DNA of 36,517 nt from Rhodopseudomonas palustris (GTDB lineage Bacteria; Pseudomonadota; Alphaproteobacteria; Rhizobiales; Xanthobacteraceae): contig NZ_QKQS01000013.1 of NCBI RefSeq assembly GCF_003226555.1, forward strand, positions 552,627 to 589,143. The letters run 5' to 3'. The notes beneath the pieces were generated by a model. It was given only the letters and a program-made list of their open reading frames with translations. It had not been told where the DNA came from and did no database searches. A program made the translations under genes and the position numbers. Positions 35,659 through 36,517 of the stretch are shown in pieces (positions within the stretch are counted from its first letter, which is position 1; the number at the start of each line of letters is the position of its first letter).

Positions 35659-35988
35659 CTATTCGACAGGTTCCACAGGCACGGCGTCCGGGCCGGCTCC
35701 GGAGTTGCGCTGCGATCGGGGCGCCGCCGCGCATTCCCGGTTGGCGCCCGTTCCCGGCGCATTCTCGAACACACAGCGGGTCGGCGGCGCTCCGCATACC
35801 CGGTCGAGCTCGCGGAAGCCGACACAATGCCCGTCCGGCGCCCGATAGCCGGTGCCGCCCTTGCAGCCGCAGCCTTTGCACGGCGGCAGCTCCGGACAGG
35901 CCGCCTCGCCTGCCGCCGGCCATGTCCATGCGACAAGAAAAGCCGCGCAAACGGCAAAGCGTCTGCGCGGCTTTCCGAAGCTCACCAC
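35659..35988 (-). CDS. Small Cys-rich secreted protein, function unknown
   Basis: A 109-residue ORF that I do not recognise. From a GTG at 35988 it begins MVSFGKPRRRFAVCAAFLVA, with a basic start and a hydrophobic core ending near WPAAGEAAC, a credible Sec signal peptide. The mature part contains eight Cys (CPELPPCKGCGC, then HC, VC, RC and EC), enough for several disulfides, and a low-complexity tail. Third-codon positions are mostly G or C, in line with a real gene. Doubts: the start codon has no clear ribosome binding site, and its first 17 codons lie on the tuf terminator hairpin. It could be translated from read-through of tuf, or it might not be a gene. Confidence 0.5.
   Translation of the reverse strand: MVSFGKPRRRFAVCAAFLVAWTWPAAGEAACPELPPCKGCGCKGGTGYRAPDGHCVGFRELDRVCGAPPTRCVFENAPGTGANRECAAAPRSQRNSGAGPDAVPVEPVE
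35933..35974 (-). terminator. Intrinsic terminator of tuf
   Basis: An 11-bp perfect stem (AAAGCCGCGCA and TGCGCGGCTTT at 35939-35949 and 35964-35974) with a 14-nt loop begins about 24 bp after the tuf stop. On the minus strand it runs into TTTTCTT. It is a good rho-independent terminator and overlaps the N-terminal coding region of the Cys-rich ORF. Confidence 0.85.
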
Positions 35989-35998
35989 GTCGATCGAG

Positions 35999-36517
<519 letters not shown>

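Noticed and set aside
35481-35957. ORFs on the minus strand covering tRNA-Trp and the Cys-rich gene in other frames
   Set aside because: They run through the tRNA gene and lack a signal peptide or other protein-like pattern; the 35659-35988 frame is better.

Overview
The window is high-GC alphaproteobacterial chromosome. The proteins look like Rhodopseudomonas palustris or a close relative in the Bradyrhizobium family (Nitrobacteraceae). I base this on the L10, L7/L12, RpoB and RpoC sequences, the gene order tuf - tRNA-Trp - secE - nusG - rplK - rplA - rplJ - rplL - rpoB - rpoC - rpsL - rpsG - fusA, and the palindromic intergenic repeats. The species is inferred from recall and was not tested by a search.

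Layout, read in the direction of transcription of the core genes (right to left, minus strand). Positions 36517-33136 hold the end of a tuf gene with its terminator, a small Cys-rich secreted ORF that overlaps this terminator, tRNA-Trp, secE, nusG, rplK and rplA, closed by a strong intrinsic terminator. Positions 33031-28658 hold an accessory block: a 2-hydroxyacid dehydrogenase and a three-gene molybdenum hydroxylase operon (2Fe-2S subunit, Tat-exported Mo subunit, di-haem cytochrome c). Positions 27980-18013 hold rplJ, rplL, rpoB and rpoC, ending in a textbook terminator. Positions 17802-3947 hold a second, larger accessory block. Positions 2999-39 hold rpsL, rpsG and fusA behind their own promoter. 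Two insertions therefore split the usually compact ribosomal protein and RNA polymerase cluster into three transcription blocks.

The large accessory block has two halves. The left half (3947-11211) is a set of regulator/target pairs: an AraC-type regulator divergent from an O-methyltransferase-like gene, a LysR-type regulator divergent from a YbfB/YjiJ-type MFS carrier, and a MarR-type regulator divergent from a PhnB-like VOC protein, with a second MFS carrier and a probable outer-membrane beta-barrel protein. The MarR/VOC intergenic region has a perfect palindromic operator lying on a promoter.

The right half (17802-11223) is the part I find most unusual. It is a minus-strand series of a LuxR-type HTH regulator, a LuxI/FeeM-like GNAT-fold acyltransferase, a fused FAD amine-oxidase-like plus SAM-methyltransferase protein, and an ABC exporter with long Asp/Glu tracts. 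A 16-bp perfect palindrome lies between the regulator and the acyltransferase. Together they could make and export an N-acylated, oxidised or methylated small molecule, possibly a signal. That is inference from family resemblance and gene order only.
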